Positions 11,449-18,715 of a stretch of DNA of 23,376 nt are shown piece by piece (the stretch's first letter is position 1; every line of letters starts with the position of its first letter). A model generated the notes under the pieces. That model was not told where the DNA came from. It was given only the letters and a program-made list of their open reading frames with translations, and ran no database searches. The stretch lies in IMG/VR virus record IMGVR_UViG_3300049225_000371, positions 1 through 23,376 of that record; one strand, written 5' to 3'. A program made the translations under genes and the position numbers. The DNA comes from a virus.

Positions 11449-12819
11449 ATGACCACCTCAATCTTTCCCGCAGACAAGACCCAGCCATTCGTTGCCGATA
11501 ACGGCGTTACCTACGTTTGGGAGGCTGACCGGTGGCGCGTTAAGCAGTACAAGCTAGATGATGCTGCGCTTGAGGATTACGCGACAGAGATATGGGTAGA
11601 AGAGAAGATCGCTGAGGCTGAACTGGATGGCGACATTGACTTATCCGCCTATGCCACCAGAACCTATAGCGATTCAGAAGACAGCAAGCTACAGCTACAA
11701 ATTGAGGAACTGAGCGTTACTAAGGGCAAAGTTGCTAGATACATTGTCGATAACGTCAGTGGAACGCCTGTCTCAAGAGCAGGTCAACTGTCTACTAATA
11801 ATCCGTTTTGGTCGAATGTCGTCGTTGTAAGTTTTGGCACTGAGGACGCTGACAACGTACTCACCAAACCAATGAACGATGATGACATCATTGAGTTCGT
11901 TGATCCAGCTAACGGCAAAGTAAGTCGCTATAAAATTACTGACGCAAGTGGGGCACCCACTCTTGTTGCTGTCGAATTTATTTCAGGTAATTGTGATTTT
12001 GCTTTAGGGGCTGAAAGGCAGGTTTTTATCTACCCGCAGAACGCATCGTCTGCCTCTAAAGATTACGTTGACGCCCAAGTTCAACTACTAGACGACAAAA
12101 AGCTAAGCCTAACCGGAGGAACACTCACCAACCGATTGAGGTTCAACAGAGGAAATAAAGCTAGCCCGCAATTTGACATTGAACCCAATAGCAGCACTTC
12201 AGACACAAACATCTATGTCTTTAATGACGGTCAAATGCGGCTGCGCTCCAGCCACACAGACAGCATTGACGACAGAGTTGGGTCGCACATTGTTCTAGAC
12301 CCAAACGGTGGTACGCCAGAAACCAAGATCTACAACGTTGTCACGCCAACAAATGACACAATGGCGGCAAACAAGGCGTATGTGGATGCCCAAGGCGGAG
12401 GCGTACCGGCTGGCTGCATCATGATCTGGATGAACACTGACCCGCCTGCTGGCTGGTTAAAGCTAAAAGGTGAATCTTTTGACATTGGTGTTTATCCATT
12501 ACTTCATGCTTATCTACAGCAATCAGAAGGTTATACATCAGGCAAATTACCCGATTGGCGCGGGCATTACCCAGGGCAACTTGGTGACCATCTCAATGGT
12601 GATGTAGGCATCAAGCTTCCGCAGCAAACTGCAAAGCCTTCGGGCGGCTCACCTTATTCATCAAACTCAATCCCCAACGCCAACACCCGAACCTTTAACG
12701 GAGCTGGTGGCACATCTGCTTATTCAGATGGTACTGCCCGCCCATCAATTGATAGTGGCTGGGATGATGTCACTAGACCAAAAACTGTAGCCGTTCATTT
12801 CATCATCAAACATGATTGA
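11449..12819 (+). CDS. Tail fibre with tail-collar domain
   Basis: A 456-residue fibre. The N-terminus (VADNGVTYVWEADRWRVKQY) resembles attachment domains of other phage fibres. The middle is beta-rich with SLTGGTLTNRLRF and TMAANKAYVDAQ, the same kind of repeat as in the preceding fibre. The C-terminal third is a phage tail-collar domain (Pfam family Collar type): AGCIMIWMNTDPPAGWLKL, then GKLPDWRGHYPGQLGDH and a final RPKTVAVHFIIKHD. Collar domains often form the trimeric tip that meets the host. It starts 38 bases after the collagen-like gene; I see no terminator between. The last codon overlaps the next gene (TGATGA). Confidence 0.85.
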   Translation: MTTSIFPADKTQPFVADNGVTYVWEADRWRVKQYKLDDAALEDYATEIWVEEKIAEAELDGDIDLSAYATRTYSDSEDSKLQLQIEELSVTKGKVARYIVDNVSGTPVSRAGQLSTNNPFWSNVVVVSFGTEDADNVLTKPMNDDDIIEFVDPANGKVSRYKITDASGAPTLVAVEFISGNCDFALGAERQVFIYPQNASSASKDYVDAQVQLLDDKKLSLTGGTLTNRLRFNRGNKASPQFDIEPNSSTSDTNIYVFNDGQMRLRSSHTDSIDDRVGSHIVLDPNGGTPETKIYNVVTPTNDTMAANKAYVDAQGGGVPAGCIMIWMNTDPPAGWLKLKGESFDIGVYPLLHAYLQQSEGYTSGKLPDWRGHYPGQLGDHLNGDVGIKLPQQTAKPSGGSPYSSNSIPNANTRTFNGAGGTSAYSDGTARPSIDSGWDDVTRPKTVAVHFIIKHD

Positions 12820-13163
12820 TGAAACCATTTAACCGCGAGAAGTTTCTGCTTTACATGCTTGCCGGGATCTTTACCTGGCAAGCTGCAGTTTTTACCTTTG
12901 GTGCGATTAGTTGTTTTCAAATTGGCGAACGGGAAGCGTGCCCAAACCTTGGCGATCGTTATGAGAACACCGTAGGCATCATGGTCGCCACGACCCTGGC
13001 TTTGTTAGGCGCTGGCGCTGTTACGAATCAGAAGAAGCCTTCGGTTTCCGACCCCGTTTCGCCTTTGGCTTCACCACTCCCTCCACGGCCTGAACCGCTT
13101 CGCTCACCTTTTCCTTCATCTGATCCAAAACAGGCTTCGGTGAAGAAACCTCGGAAGTCTTGA
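12819..13163 (+). CDS. Two-helix membrane protein, possible holin
   Basis: A 114-residue protein. Two transmembrane segments: FLLYMLAGIFTWQAAVFTF (about residues 10-31) and GIMVATTLALLGAGAV (about 54-70), with two Cys and an acidic loop between. The C-terminal 45 residues are Pro/Ser/Lys-rich and polar. Size and layout fit a class II-type holin or another phage inner-membrane protein, but no lysin is next to it, so holin is only a suggestion. Its C-terminal coding overlaps the antisense gene 13021-13248; the proline-rich tail may be partly dictated by that overlap. Confidence 0.65.
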   Translation: MKPFNREKFLLYMLAGIFTWQAAVFTFGAISCFQIGEREACPNLGDRYENTVGIMVATTLALLGAGAVTNQKKPSVSDPVSPLASPLPPRPEPLRSPFPSSDPKQASVKKPRKS

Positions 13164-13248
13164 CATTGGTGATGTCTTCCACTGTCCCATCAGTGTTAAA
13201 TCGCATAATGCGCCCGCCAAGCTTTCTGATGCTTGCTTTGCCTGCCAT
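13021..13248 (-). CDS. Minus-strand protein with AT-hook-like tail
   Basis: A 75-residue protein from ATG 13248: MAGKASIRKLGGRIMRFNTD, GTVEDITN, then a helix (VLDQMKEKVSEAVQAVEG) and a basic end KPKAKRGRKPKASSDS. RGRKP is close to the AT-hook core, which binds the minor groove of AT-rich DNA. It is convergent with the membrane-protein gene, overlapping its last 143 bases antisense, and divergent from the Mu F-like gene. The N-terminal part looks truly protein-like, but I see no good promoter or ribosome site, so it is a likely rather than certain gene. The upstream in-frame start at 13299 is not preferred. Confidence 0.5.
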   Translation of the reverse strand: MAGKASIRKLGGRIMRFNTDGTVEDITNVKTSEVSSPKPVLDQMKEKVSEAVQAVEGVVKPKAKRGRKPKASSDS

Positions 13249-13284
13249 TACTTTGGGGGGGATACTTTTCTCTAGGTTGCCGTT

Positions 13285-14490
13285 ATGAACGACAAGCAAC
13301 TAGAGCTGTATTTAAAGCAATCACTTGAATTACGGCGTGCTGTGGCAGGTACGTCAAAGGCAATGGCGCCTGAATTAGCCAGGGCAATGCGACAGGTTCG
13401 TTTGCTTGTAGAAACGTTGCCAGACGCCAGCTTGATACGTGAAAGGCAATGGGCACAATCGTTGCCATTAGTCCGTCAAGCATTGGGGCCATATAGCGCC
13501 AAGTTTGAGCGTGAGTTGTTGCGGCGTGTCGATGAAATGATGCCTGCAGCGCGTCAGCACGCTTTAGAGATGCTGTCGGCGGCTGGTGTGGACACTGTGA
13601 GCGCAACTTTTTCTGTAGGCAACGTGGAGGCCGCAGGGTTGGCCGCTACAAGCTCATCGACCATTCGCACGTTGTTTGCTGTTACCCCTAAGCAGCGGGA
13701 ATCTCCTTGGGTCAAGTCGCTTACGCGCATGATTGATCGCATTGTCCGAGCTGGTATCGCCTTTGGCGATGCAACAGCAGACCTGGGCAAAAAAATCATC
13801 AAAATATTTCGGCGGCAAGGCATTGAATACACCAGCCTTAAAGGCGGCACCGCAGCATCACGCGCAGCAGGTTGGCAGGAAACAGTGATCCGTAATGCCG
13901 TTGAAGACGTGGCAAACCGCACGCAAGACCAAGCCGCAAAAGATCTTGACCTTGATATTGCACACCCCGAAATGGGCTATGAATATGTTGCGCTGTTGGA
14001 TTCAAATACCTGCGCTACCTGTGCATGGTGGGATGGTGAATTTGAATCTGAACGAGACCGCTTGCCGTCGCTGCCAATGCACGACAACTGCCAGTGTTCA
14101 GTGGTGCCAGTGAATCGGGCTGAATTTGATGCTGCGCGTTACGGCTTAATTCTTGACCCTGAAGGCAAGGGCAACCGCGAGAAACCCCCAGAGCTTGACC
14201 CTGAAGACGGGCCGGACACTGTCAAGGGAGACATCAGTCGTAGCGAGCTGAAGCCATTCACAAAGCGCCGCAGCGTGATTGCGAACCGCACCGGCAATCG
14301 CCCTAATTACGCGGATTACCTTGTTCAATCCAATGACTACAACCGCGCCACATTCTTTGGCGGTGGTAACGCTGGAAAGATCAGGAATCAGAAGTTCATG
14401 GCAATGGTCGATAAGGGCATGGAACCAAAACGGGCGTTGAAATTAATGATCAATGGTGATGCAACCGACAAGAGATTTGATCGGGTGTAG
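13285..14490 (+). CDS. Mu F-like head morphogenesis (minor capsid) protein
   Basis: A 401-residue protein. The N-terminal 200 residues are mainly helical. The conserved module is at 235-275: LLDSNTCATCAWWDGE, then LPMHDNCQCSVVPV. C243, C246, H266, C269 and C271 look like a zinc or metal site and are characteristic of the Mu gpF/SPP1 gp7 family, few copies of which enter the head with the portal. A further 100-residue C-terminal part has NYADYLVQSNDYNRATFFGG, as found in relatives. It precedes scaffold and coat genes, the expected order except for the fibre genes lying between portal and this gene. Confidence 0.85.
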   Translation: MNDKQLELYLKQSLELRRAVAGTSKAMAPELARAMRQVRLLVETLPDASLIRERQWAQSLPLVRQALGPYSAKFERELLRRVDEMMPAARQHALEMLSAAGVDTVSATFSVGNVEAAGLAATSSSTIRTLFAVTPKQRESPWVKSLTRMIDRIVRAGIAFGDATADLGKKIIKIFRRQGIEYTSLKGGTAASRAAGWQETVIRNAVEDVANRTQDQAAKDLDLDIAHPEMGYEYVALLDSNTCATCAWWDGEFESERDRLPSLPMHDNCQCSVVPVNRAEFDAARYGLILDPEGKGNREKPPELDPEDGPDTVKGDISRSELKPFTKRRSVIANRTGNRPNYADYLVQSNDYNRATFFGGGNAGKIRNQKFMAMVDKGMEPKRALKLMINGDATDKRFDRV

Positions 14491-14558
14491 ATATTCGCGC
14501 TGCGTAACGGTTATATTTGCACCAACTCCAGGCGGAGTGCCGTTTTACTCACCCACGC

Positions 14559-15239
14559 ATGTCTGAAACTCCAGAGCAAAACATCCAGGCGGATGAAGCT
14601 CAAGCCCAGGCGGGCGGAACTGACGCACAAGCTGATCTTTTGAATCGCATTCAATTGCTAGAAGCGAACAACGCGAAGCTATTGGATGAGAAAAAAAAGA
14701 CAGCCGATCTCAACTCAGATTTGCAACGTCAGATTTCTGAAAAGAAAAAGGCTGATTTGATCCAAAAGGAGGATTACAAAACCCTCCACTCTGATTTAAA
14801 GAACAACTTTGATTCAGTTGCTGCTGAGCGTGACGCTCTCCAACAACAGTTGGAACAAGAGCGGGCACACCGCCAGCAAGATCAGATTAAAGCCGCCGCA
14901 GTCGGTGCCATTTCACAAAATGGAGCCGTCAACCCTGGCCAAATGTATGCCCTGCTGAAGGATGATTTGAGGCTAAAAGACGGGAATTTGATCATTCTTG
15001 CCGGTGGCGTAGAAACTGATTTGAATTCTCATCTAAACACTCTCAAGCAACCTGGCAGCAACTGGGAACACAATTTTGCTAGTAGCGGTGCACGCGGGAT
15101 GAGTGCAACGAGTTCGTCTACTTCTACCGCTGGCGGGAAGACGTGGACTGGAATGACCTTGTCGGAGCAAATTGCAATGAAAGTTGCAGACCGCGAAAAC
15201 GGGACAAACCAGGCCGCAATGCTTCAAGCGCAGGGGTAA
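14559..15239 (+). CDS. Scaffolding-like protein
   Basis: A 226-residue protein starting MSETPEQNIQADEAQAQAGG; the frame opens at 14517 but those 14 residues are not protein-like. Residues about 25-115 are a long charged coiled coil (LLEANNAKLLDEKKK, ERDALQQQLEQERAHRQQDQ), then a small globular C-terminus with AISQNGAVNPGQMYALL and a Ser/Thr-rich tail. The acidic N-terminus, coiled coil and place directly before the coat gene are the scaffold pattern: it would assemble the procapsid and leave. I see no protease gene. Confidence 0.8.
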   Translation: MSETPEQNIQADEAQAQAGGTDAQADLLNRIQLLEANNAKLLDEKKKTADLNSDLQRQISEKKKADLIQKEDYKTLHSDLKNNFDSVAAERDALQQQLEQERAHRQQDQIKAAAVGAISQNGAVNPGQMYALLKDDLRLKDGNLIILAGGVETDLNSHLNTLKQPGSNWEHNFASSGARGMSATSSSTSTAGGKTWTGMTLSEQIAMKVADRENGTNQAAMLQAQG

Positions 15240-15263
15240 TTACCCTCTCCTCTTGTTAAATCG

Positions 15264-16376
15264 ATGGCTTACGCATTAGGCGCAAACCCCGGAACAACTC
15301 CAAACGCCAACACTTTTACCAGTGATATTGGCTCAGCAACACGTCTGGCAACGAGTGGTGAATTCTCAAAGTATCTAACAGAACAAATCTTTGAATCATC
15401 CGCGATGGTTCAAAGTGGCCTGTTGGCTACTGATGCCCGCATGAATAATGTGACGGGTGTTTTGGTCGAATTACCATTTTTTGCGCCGCTAAATTATAAC
15501 GAAGAAGTCTTAGATTCTTCAAATAAATGGGGCGACCAAGGCAAAGGTGTGCTGACGTGGCAAAAACAGACTGCTTCAACACAATATGGCGTGTTCACAA
15601 ACAGAACCGCTGGTTTCTCCATGGACGACCTTTCTAAGGTTGAGACCGGAGAAGATGCACTTAGCAACATTGCCAGCCAGCTAAGCCTGGACATGAACCG
15701 GAAGCTGACGGCAAAAGTCATTAGCCAATTGACCGGCCTGTTTGACACTGCCCTTGCAGGCCACGTTGTCACTGTCGGCACAGAAGCTGACGCGGTCGAT
15801 GACCTAACCGAAGCAAACTTCCTGAGCGCGGGTGCTGTTACTCAAGCCAAGGCACGCCTTGGTGAGCGTGGCAACGACTTGACCGTTCTGGTTTGTCACT
15901 CTGCTGTGGCCTTCCACATGCAGAACCTTGGAATGCTTACGTTCCAAAATGCAGGCGGCAGCGTCAACTACGCATCAAATGGCGTAGGCGTTACCAACAC
16001 ACAAGTTGGTTACTTTGCTGGTATGCAGGTCGTTATTGACGACCAAGTGCCTGTCTCTTCAACAGCAGAAAAAACGCCTATTTACACCTGTTATCTTGCA
16101 CAGCCCGGTGTAATTCGCACTGGCGGCCAGTATCCATTGACGATTGAGTACGCCCGCTCAATTGACACCTGGACCAACCAAATGGCGATCAAGTACAACA
16201 CTTGTCACCACGTACTTGGCACCACGTTTGCCGGATCCCCGACAACTGGCTTGTCTAACGCTGCGTTGGCTACAGGCAGCAACTGGGCCGCTGCATTCTC
16301 AGACACTCGTCTGATCCCATTAATGCAGCTTGACGTCAACACCCCTTACGGCGGCGTGAACCCTGCTGCTCCATAA
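15264..16376 (+). CDS. Major capsid (coat) protein
   Basis: A 370-residue coat protein. Motifs fitting HK97-fold coats of the gp13-like type: FSKYLTEQIFESSAMVQSG at the N-arm, LVELPFFAPLNYNEEVLDSS at the E-loop region, SMDDLSKVETGEDALSNIAS and DMNRKLTAKVISQLTGLFDT in the spine helix, and a late domain with MQVVIDDQVPV. There is no sign of an N-terminal cleaved delta domain, in line with a separate scaffold gene just upstream. A perfect palindrome GGGTAATTACCC (15234-15245) lies 18 bases before the ATG. A strong terminator 30 bases after the stop fits a highly expressed gene. Confidence 0.9.
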   Translation: MAYALGANPGTTPNANTFTSDIGSATRLATSGEFSKYLTEQIFESSAMVQSGLLATDARMNNVTGVLVELPFFAPLNYNEEVLDSSNKWGDQGKGVLTWQKQTASTQYGVFTNRTAGFSMDDLSKVETGEDALSNIASQLSLDMNRKLTAKVISQLTGLFDTALAGHVVTVGTEADAVDDLTEANFLSAGAVTQAKARLGERGNDLTVLVCHSAVAFHMQNLGMLTFQNAGGSVNYASNGVGVTNTQVGYFAGMQVVIDDQVPVSSTAEKTPIYTCYLAQPGVIRTGGQYPLTIEYARSIDTWTNQMAIKYNTCHHVLGTTFAGSPTTGLSNAALATGSNWAAAFSDTRLIPLMQLDVNTPYGGVNPAAP

Positions 16377-16380
16377 CTCA

Positions 16381-16392
16381 GCGGCAAATTAG
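16381..16392 (+). promoter_or_regulatory. GCGGCAAATTAG repeat after coat gene
   Basis: The 12-mer GCGGCAAATTAG lies 4 bases after the coat stop codon; an identical copy is at 16925-16936. It is a possible diverged member of the GGGCAARCTAT box family. No gene starts at the expected distance, and the terminator follows, so its role here is unclear. Confidence 0.3.
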
Positions 16393-16405
16393 TTCGCGAG
16401 ACCCT

Positions 16406-16436
16406 AAGAGCCCCTTCCCCCAGGGCTCTTTTTTTT
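16406..16436 (+). terminator. Strong intrinsic terminator after coat gene
   Basis: AAGAGCCC (16406-16413), nine-base loop, GGGCTCTT (16423-16430), running into eight Ts (16429-16436). Eight perfect pairs and a long T-run make this the clearest terminator in the window. An outer CGAGAC (16397-16402)/GTCTCG (16437-16442) can pair around it. It separates head genes from tail genes. Confidence 0.9.
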
Positions 16437-16479
16437 GTCTCGGCATACTTGTGATGTACTCACAGCCGGAGCCCTGGTG

Positions 16480-16617
16480 ATGTGTGGATTGATTCGTATG
16501 GATTGCTATCGCAACGGCGTACTGAACGTAATCCACGTTGAAAAGAAAGACGCTGCCAGGGTCGCCCGCAAACGTAGCCGTGAGGGTTGGGTTATTGCTC
16601 ACACTGTCGAGCTGTAA
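16480..16617 (+). CDS. Small basic hypothetical protein
   Basis: A 45-residue protein, MCGLIRMDCYRNGVLNVIHV, then a helix DAARVARKRSREGW and VIAHTVEL. It has a beta-alpha-beta look. The frame opens at a TTG at 16435 inside the terminator T-run, so I use ATG 16480, with GGAG ten bases before it. It stands alone after the coat terminator; how it is transcribed is not clear. A longer frame on the other strand (16378-16602) would cross the terminator and is rejected. Confidence 0.5.
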   Translation: MCGLIRMDCYRNGVLNVIHVEKKDAARVARKRSREGWVIAHTVEL

Positions 16618-16618
16618 C

Positions 16619-16629
16619 GGGCAAGCTAT
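16619..16629 (+). promoter_or_regulatory. GGGCAAGCTAT box before 16648
   Basis: Identical 11-mer to 3969-3979, ending 18 bases before the ATG at 16648, the same distance as at 3998. It begins two bases after the stop of the previous gene. Confidence 0.45.
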
Positions 16630-16647
16630 GCCAACGAATAAGGCACG

Positions 16648-16923
16648 ATGCCAACCCCATCCCCTAGGACCCCGATTTGCATTGCGCGAGGCAATCTCGC
16701 TGATTTAGAAGCAAACAAGGCAGACATCCAAGAGGGTGAACTCTGCTATGCGTTTGATACAGGTTTGACCTATTTCAAGAAAGGGACTGACCTGCTGCAG
16801 GTTGGTACTGACGTTGTATGGGACAACATTCCGGGAATGCCTGTTGCGAATGAGTTCGACATCATGCAGGCCATCAGCGGTAAATGGGTTGGTGCCAACC
16901 AATTAAATGGTGGCAACTTTTAG
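16648..16923 (+). CDS. Small fibre-like structural protein
   Basis: A 91-residue protein. It contains ICIARGNLADLEANKADIQE, then GELCYAFDTGLTYFKKGTD, the 'aELaxNexxxxLYyg' type start found on phage fibre and head decoration proteins, and it ends KWVGANQLNGGNF. Start and end match the larger 16958 product (AELAFNENSKILYYG and WVVSNELDGGTF), so it is a short paralogue lacking the middle. It may cap or decorate the virion. Confidence 0.65.
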   Translation: MPTPSPRTPICIARGNLADLEANKADIQEGELCYAFDTGLTYFKKGTDLLQVGTDVVWDNIPGMPVANEFDIMQAISGKWVGANQLNGGNF

Positions 16924-16924
16924 C

Positions 16925-16936
16925 GCGGCAAATTAG
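16925..16936 (+). promoter_or_regulatory. GCGGCAAATTAG box before 16958
   Basis: Exact copy of 16381-16392, ending 21 bases before the ATG at 16958 and starting just after the previous stop codon. Its GGCAAATTAG differs from GGCAAACTAG at 19268 by one base. Confidence 0.35.
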
Positions 16937-16957
16937 GGCACCGACTAGCTCAGCACG

Positions 16958-17956
16958 ATGGCCCAGAAGATCAGAATTAAGCGGCGTAATGCCTTGGGTG
17001 GAGCGGGTGCGCCATCAACGCTTTCGTCAGCTGAGCTGGCGTTTAACGAAAACTCAAAAATCCTTTACTACGGTTTAGGTGACACCGGAACTGGTGAAGC
17101 GCAAACCGTTATTGCCATTGGTGGTGAGGGTGCGTTTTTGCCTTCCGGCGGTGGCGCTGGGGGTTATGTAAAAAGCATCACGGCAACGCCTGACACTGGC
17201 ATTAGCGCCATTGATTCAAGCGGTGACGTAACCCTGGCGGGCATTGATGCCACCAAGACGACTAAGGGTGTTGTTCGTTTTGCCACTCAGGCTGAGTTTG
17301 AGGCGGGCACGCCTGGTGTTGTCCCTGGCGCTGATTTAATTCTTGCCAATAAATATGTTCTGCCGATTGCCACTGGCTCTGAATTAGGCGGTATTCAGAT
17401 TGGTGATGGCCTTGCTATTGATGGCGACGGCAAAGTCAGCGTCACTCTTGAACAGGGCACGGTCTATAAAGGCACTGCTGATTTCACTGACGGAAGTGCA
17501 GAGCCAGCCTCCCCAGAGAATGGCTGGATTTATGGCAACACCACCGCAGGAACAGCGGCATGGACTGGTATTAGCGGCGAAACCGTTACTGAAGGCGTTC
17601 AAGCGATTTGGTCAGAAGATGATGGCGGCTGGGCATTAATCAGCAGCGCAGGCGGCGTTACTGCTGTTACGGGCGCAGACCCCATTGAAATTGACGTTGC
17701 CACCAATGGCGCCAGCGAGCCCATTGTCAAAATTAAGGACGGCAGCGAAAGCAAAAAGGGTGCGATCAAATTCGCTACTGACACACAAATCACCAACGGC
17801 GCTGCGCTAGTTGCGGTTCAAGCGTCACAGCTAAAAGACGCGTTGGACGATTTAGATCCATTGCCCACCGGCACTGTTGCCGGTGACTTAATGCAGTGGG
17901 ACGCAGACACAAGCGCGTGGGTCGTTTCTAACGAACTAGACGGGGGTACTTTCTGA
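16958..17956 (+). CDS. Fibre or decoration protein with repeats
   Basis: A 332-residue structural protein. N-terminus: AQKIRIKRRNALGG and AELAFNENSKILYYGLGD, typical of phage fibre attachment. Two internal repeats are clear: KGVVRFATQAEFEAGT (with ILANKY) and KGAIKFATDTQITNGA (with SQLKDAL), a repeat used in many tail fibres. The middle is Gly/Thr-rich and beta-structured. It ends SAWVVSNELDGGTF like the 16648 product. It may be a third fibre or a head spike. Coupled to the next gene by TGATG. Confidence 0.75.
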   Translation: MAQKIRIKRRNALGGAGAPSTLSSAELAFNENSKILYYGLGDTGTGEAQTVIAIGGEGAFLPSGGGAGGYVKSITATPDTGISAIDSSGDVTLAGIDATKTTKGVVRFATQAEFEAGTPGVVPGADLILANKYVLPIATGSELGGIQIGDGLAIDGDGKVSVTLEQGTVYKGTADFTDGSAEPASPENGWIYGNTTAGTAAWTGISGETVTEGVQAIWSEDDGGWALISSAGGVTAVTGADPIEIDVATNGASEPIVKIKDGSESKKGAIKFATDTQITNGAALVAVQASQLKDALDDLDPLPTGTVAGDLMQWDADTSAWVVSNELDGGTF

Positions 17957-18156
17957 TGCGTCCTGCGCCGGGGTCATCGCCAAAAATGACTCTTGAACAA
18001 GAGTTTGATTTACAGGCGATCCACTGGCTTTGCTCTACTTGGAAGCAAGAAAGAGCCAGTGACATTGCAGTTAAACTAAGACGTGAAAACCAGTTGCTCA
18101 GGGCAACCATTTTGGAACTTTCCAATGAGCTTGACCGCGCTACTCGGGGCAATTGA
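17956..18156 (+). CDS. Small helical protein, LEQEFDLQ start, weak NblA likeness
   Basis: A 66-residue protein: MRPAPGSSPKMTLEQEFDLQ, then a helix and KLRRENQLLRATILELSNEL. The LEQEFxLQ start resembles NblA (LEQEFKLQ), as does the overall two-helix length, but the rest differs and its place in the structural operon argues for a virion or assembly role. The leucine-rich second helix should be a coiled coil. ATG overlaps the previous stop (TGATG); its 3' end overlaps the connector gene by 32 bases. Confidence 0.65.
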   Translation: MRPAPGSSPKMTLEQEFDLQAIHWLCSTWKQERASDIAVKLRRENQLLRATILELSNELDRATRGN

Positions 18157-18715
18157 TTTCAATAGTTATCTAAGCGTTGCTGAGGGTGACGCATTAGGAG
18201 CCCAAGCTCTTGGTGATAACTCTTGGAATAACACCACAGAAGAAATCGACAAAGAAAAAGCCTTGGTTAATGCCACAAAATGGCTGGATACCTTGGACTT
18301 TGTCGGCACCAAATGCGATCCGTCGCAACCGTTGAAATGGCCTCGGGCTAATGCCGTTTGCGGTGATTACAACTACGGGTGCAACGATATGCCTGCGCAG
18401 GTGGAAGATGCCACTTTTCAGCTTGCTTGCATCTTGTTGGGTGATCCGACGTTTATTTCTGGATCTAACCCAGGCAATGACCCAAGTTCTGGCGGCGGTG
18501 TTCCTGGCCAGTTGATCCCTGGCATCAACAACAGCGATACAAGCAAAATCAGCCTTGGCAAAGGTGAACTCTTAGTTGAGTTCAAGGATGACGCCTCAGA
18601 CGGCGATGGAAACCTGATGAGCAAGGTCCCGATCTTGTCTCAGATCTTGGGTTGTCTAAGCACCACGGTTAGTGCTGTTGGTGATAGCCGGGTGCTGTTG
18701 CGTGTTCGTTCCTGA
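18125..18715 (+). CDS. Head-tail connector (DnaT-like/gp6-type adaptor)
   Basis: A 196-residue protein from ATG 18125, MSLTALLGAIDFNSYLSVAE. The pattern YLSVAEGDAL, DKEKALVNATKWLDTLDFVG, QPLKWPRANA, then AQVEDATFQLACILL is that of the phage 'DnaT-like' head-tail adaptor family, which in tailed phages sits under the portal. The name refers to a database domain and does not imply DNA replication. Length is typical. It is preceded by small helical and fibre genes and overlaps the sigma-like gene by 14 bases. Confidence 0.8.
   Translation: MSLTALLGAIDFNSYLSVAEGDALGAQALGDNSWNNTTEEIDKEKALVNATKWLDTLDFVGTKCDPSQPLKWPRANAVCGDYNYGCNDMPAQVEDATFQLACILLGDPTFISGSNPGNDPSSGGGVPGQLIPGINNSDTSKISLGKGELLVEFKDDASDGDGNLMSKVPILSQILGCLSTTVSAVGDSRVLLRVRS

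Noticed and set aside
16378-16602. 74-residue minus-strand frame
   Set aside because: It crosses the strong terminator at 16406-16436 and has no start support.
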